The notes below the pieces were generated by a model that saw only the letters and a list, made by a program, of their open reading frames with translations, ran no database searches and was not told where the DNA came from. From positions 1 to 5,759 of the forward strand of contig DATJZH010000139.1 in assembly GCA_035499215.1 (NCBI GenBank): a stretch of DNA of 5,759 bases, given 5' to 3'. Below, in pieces: positions 5,737 through 5,759 of this stretch. This DNA comes from DATJZH01 sp035499215. GTDB lineage: Bacteria > Actinomycetota > Actinomycetes > Streptosporangiales > Streptosporangiaceae. Position 1 is the stretch's first letter. Each line of letters begins with the position of its first letter. The position numbers and the translations under genes are program-made.

Positions 5737-5759
5737 TCGCGAAGCTGGCACGCGGCCTC
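5733..5759 (+). CDS. Start of a further gene, cut by the window end
   Basis: ATG at 5733 overlaps the VWA stop as ATGA, the usual layout of translationally coupled genes. Only nine codons are visible (MIAKLARGL) with no stop, too few to name a product. No separate ribosome site is seen. If real, it is co-transcribed with the VWA gene and may belong to the same system. Confidence 0.45.

Noticed and set aside
1..5759. RNA genes, CRISPR array, insertion sequence or attachment site
   Set aside because: I looked on both strands for tRNA-like cloverleaf sequence, spaced direct repeats, transposase motifs and terminal inverted repeats, and saw none.

Overview
The window is almost entirely coding, strongly GC-rich, with G/C-biased third codon positions, GTG as well as ATG starts and TANNNT-type -10 elements. 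This points to a high-GC actinobacterium, although the taxon cannot be fixed from the sequence alone. No rRNA, tRNA, CRISPR array, insertion sequence or origin is visible, and no gene-free stretch exceeds about 135 bases.

Layout, left to right. (1) 48-926 (+) encodes an AraC-family regulator, with a perfect TATAAT box at the window edge. It ends tail-to-tail with a leftward gene group. (2) Read from right to left on the minus strand, that group is a small, atypical luciferase-like (LLM) flavin/F420 oxidoreductase (4295-3462), a 132-base leader, the small subunit (3329-2838) and the large subunit (2819-1830) of a two-component hydroquinone 1,2-dioxygenase (HapCD/PnpCD/HqdAB type), and a MoxR-family AAA+ ATPase (1817-942). 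(3) Divergently, 4294-5736 (+) encodes a CoxE-like von Willebrand factor A (VWA) protein. Its stop overlaps the start of a further gene that leaves the window at 5759.

How they may work together. Type II hydroquinone dioxygenases cleave hydroquinone to 4-hydroxymuconic semialdehyde using a non-haem iron bound in the large subunit. All four ligand positions I recall for PnpD are present here with the same spacing (H246, N248, E252, H293). MoxR ATPases and VWA proteins usually act as pairs that activate or load metal into a partner enzyme (CoxD/CoxE, NorQ/NorD and CbbQ/CbbO are the known examples). Here one member of such a pair is the last gene of the dioxygenase operon and the other lies divergently beside it. 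The most interesting hypothesis is therefore a dedicated MoxR/VWA maturation or reactivation system for a hydroquinone dioxygenase. The AraC protein is the obvious candidate regulator.

The second notable structure is at 4281-4309. The LLM and VWA genes diverge from one CATG, so their start codons overlap on opposite strands. Neither has a Shine-Dalgarno sequence, and each has a TANNNT -10 box at the distance expected for a leaderless mRNA, lying inside the first codons of the other gene.
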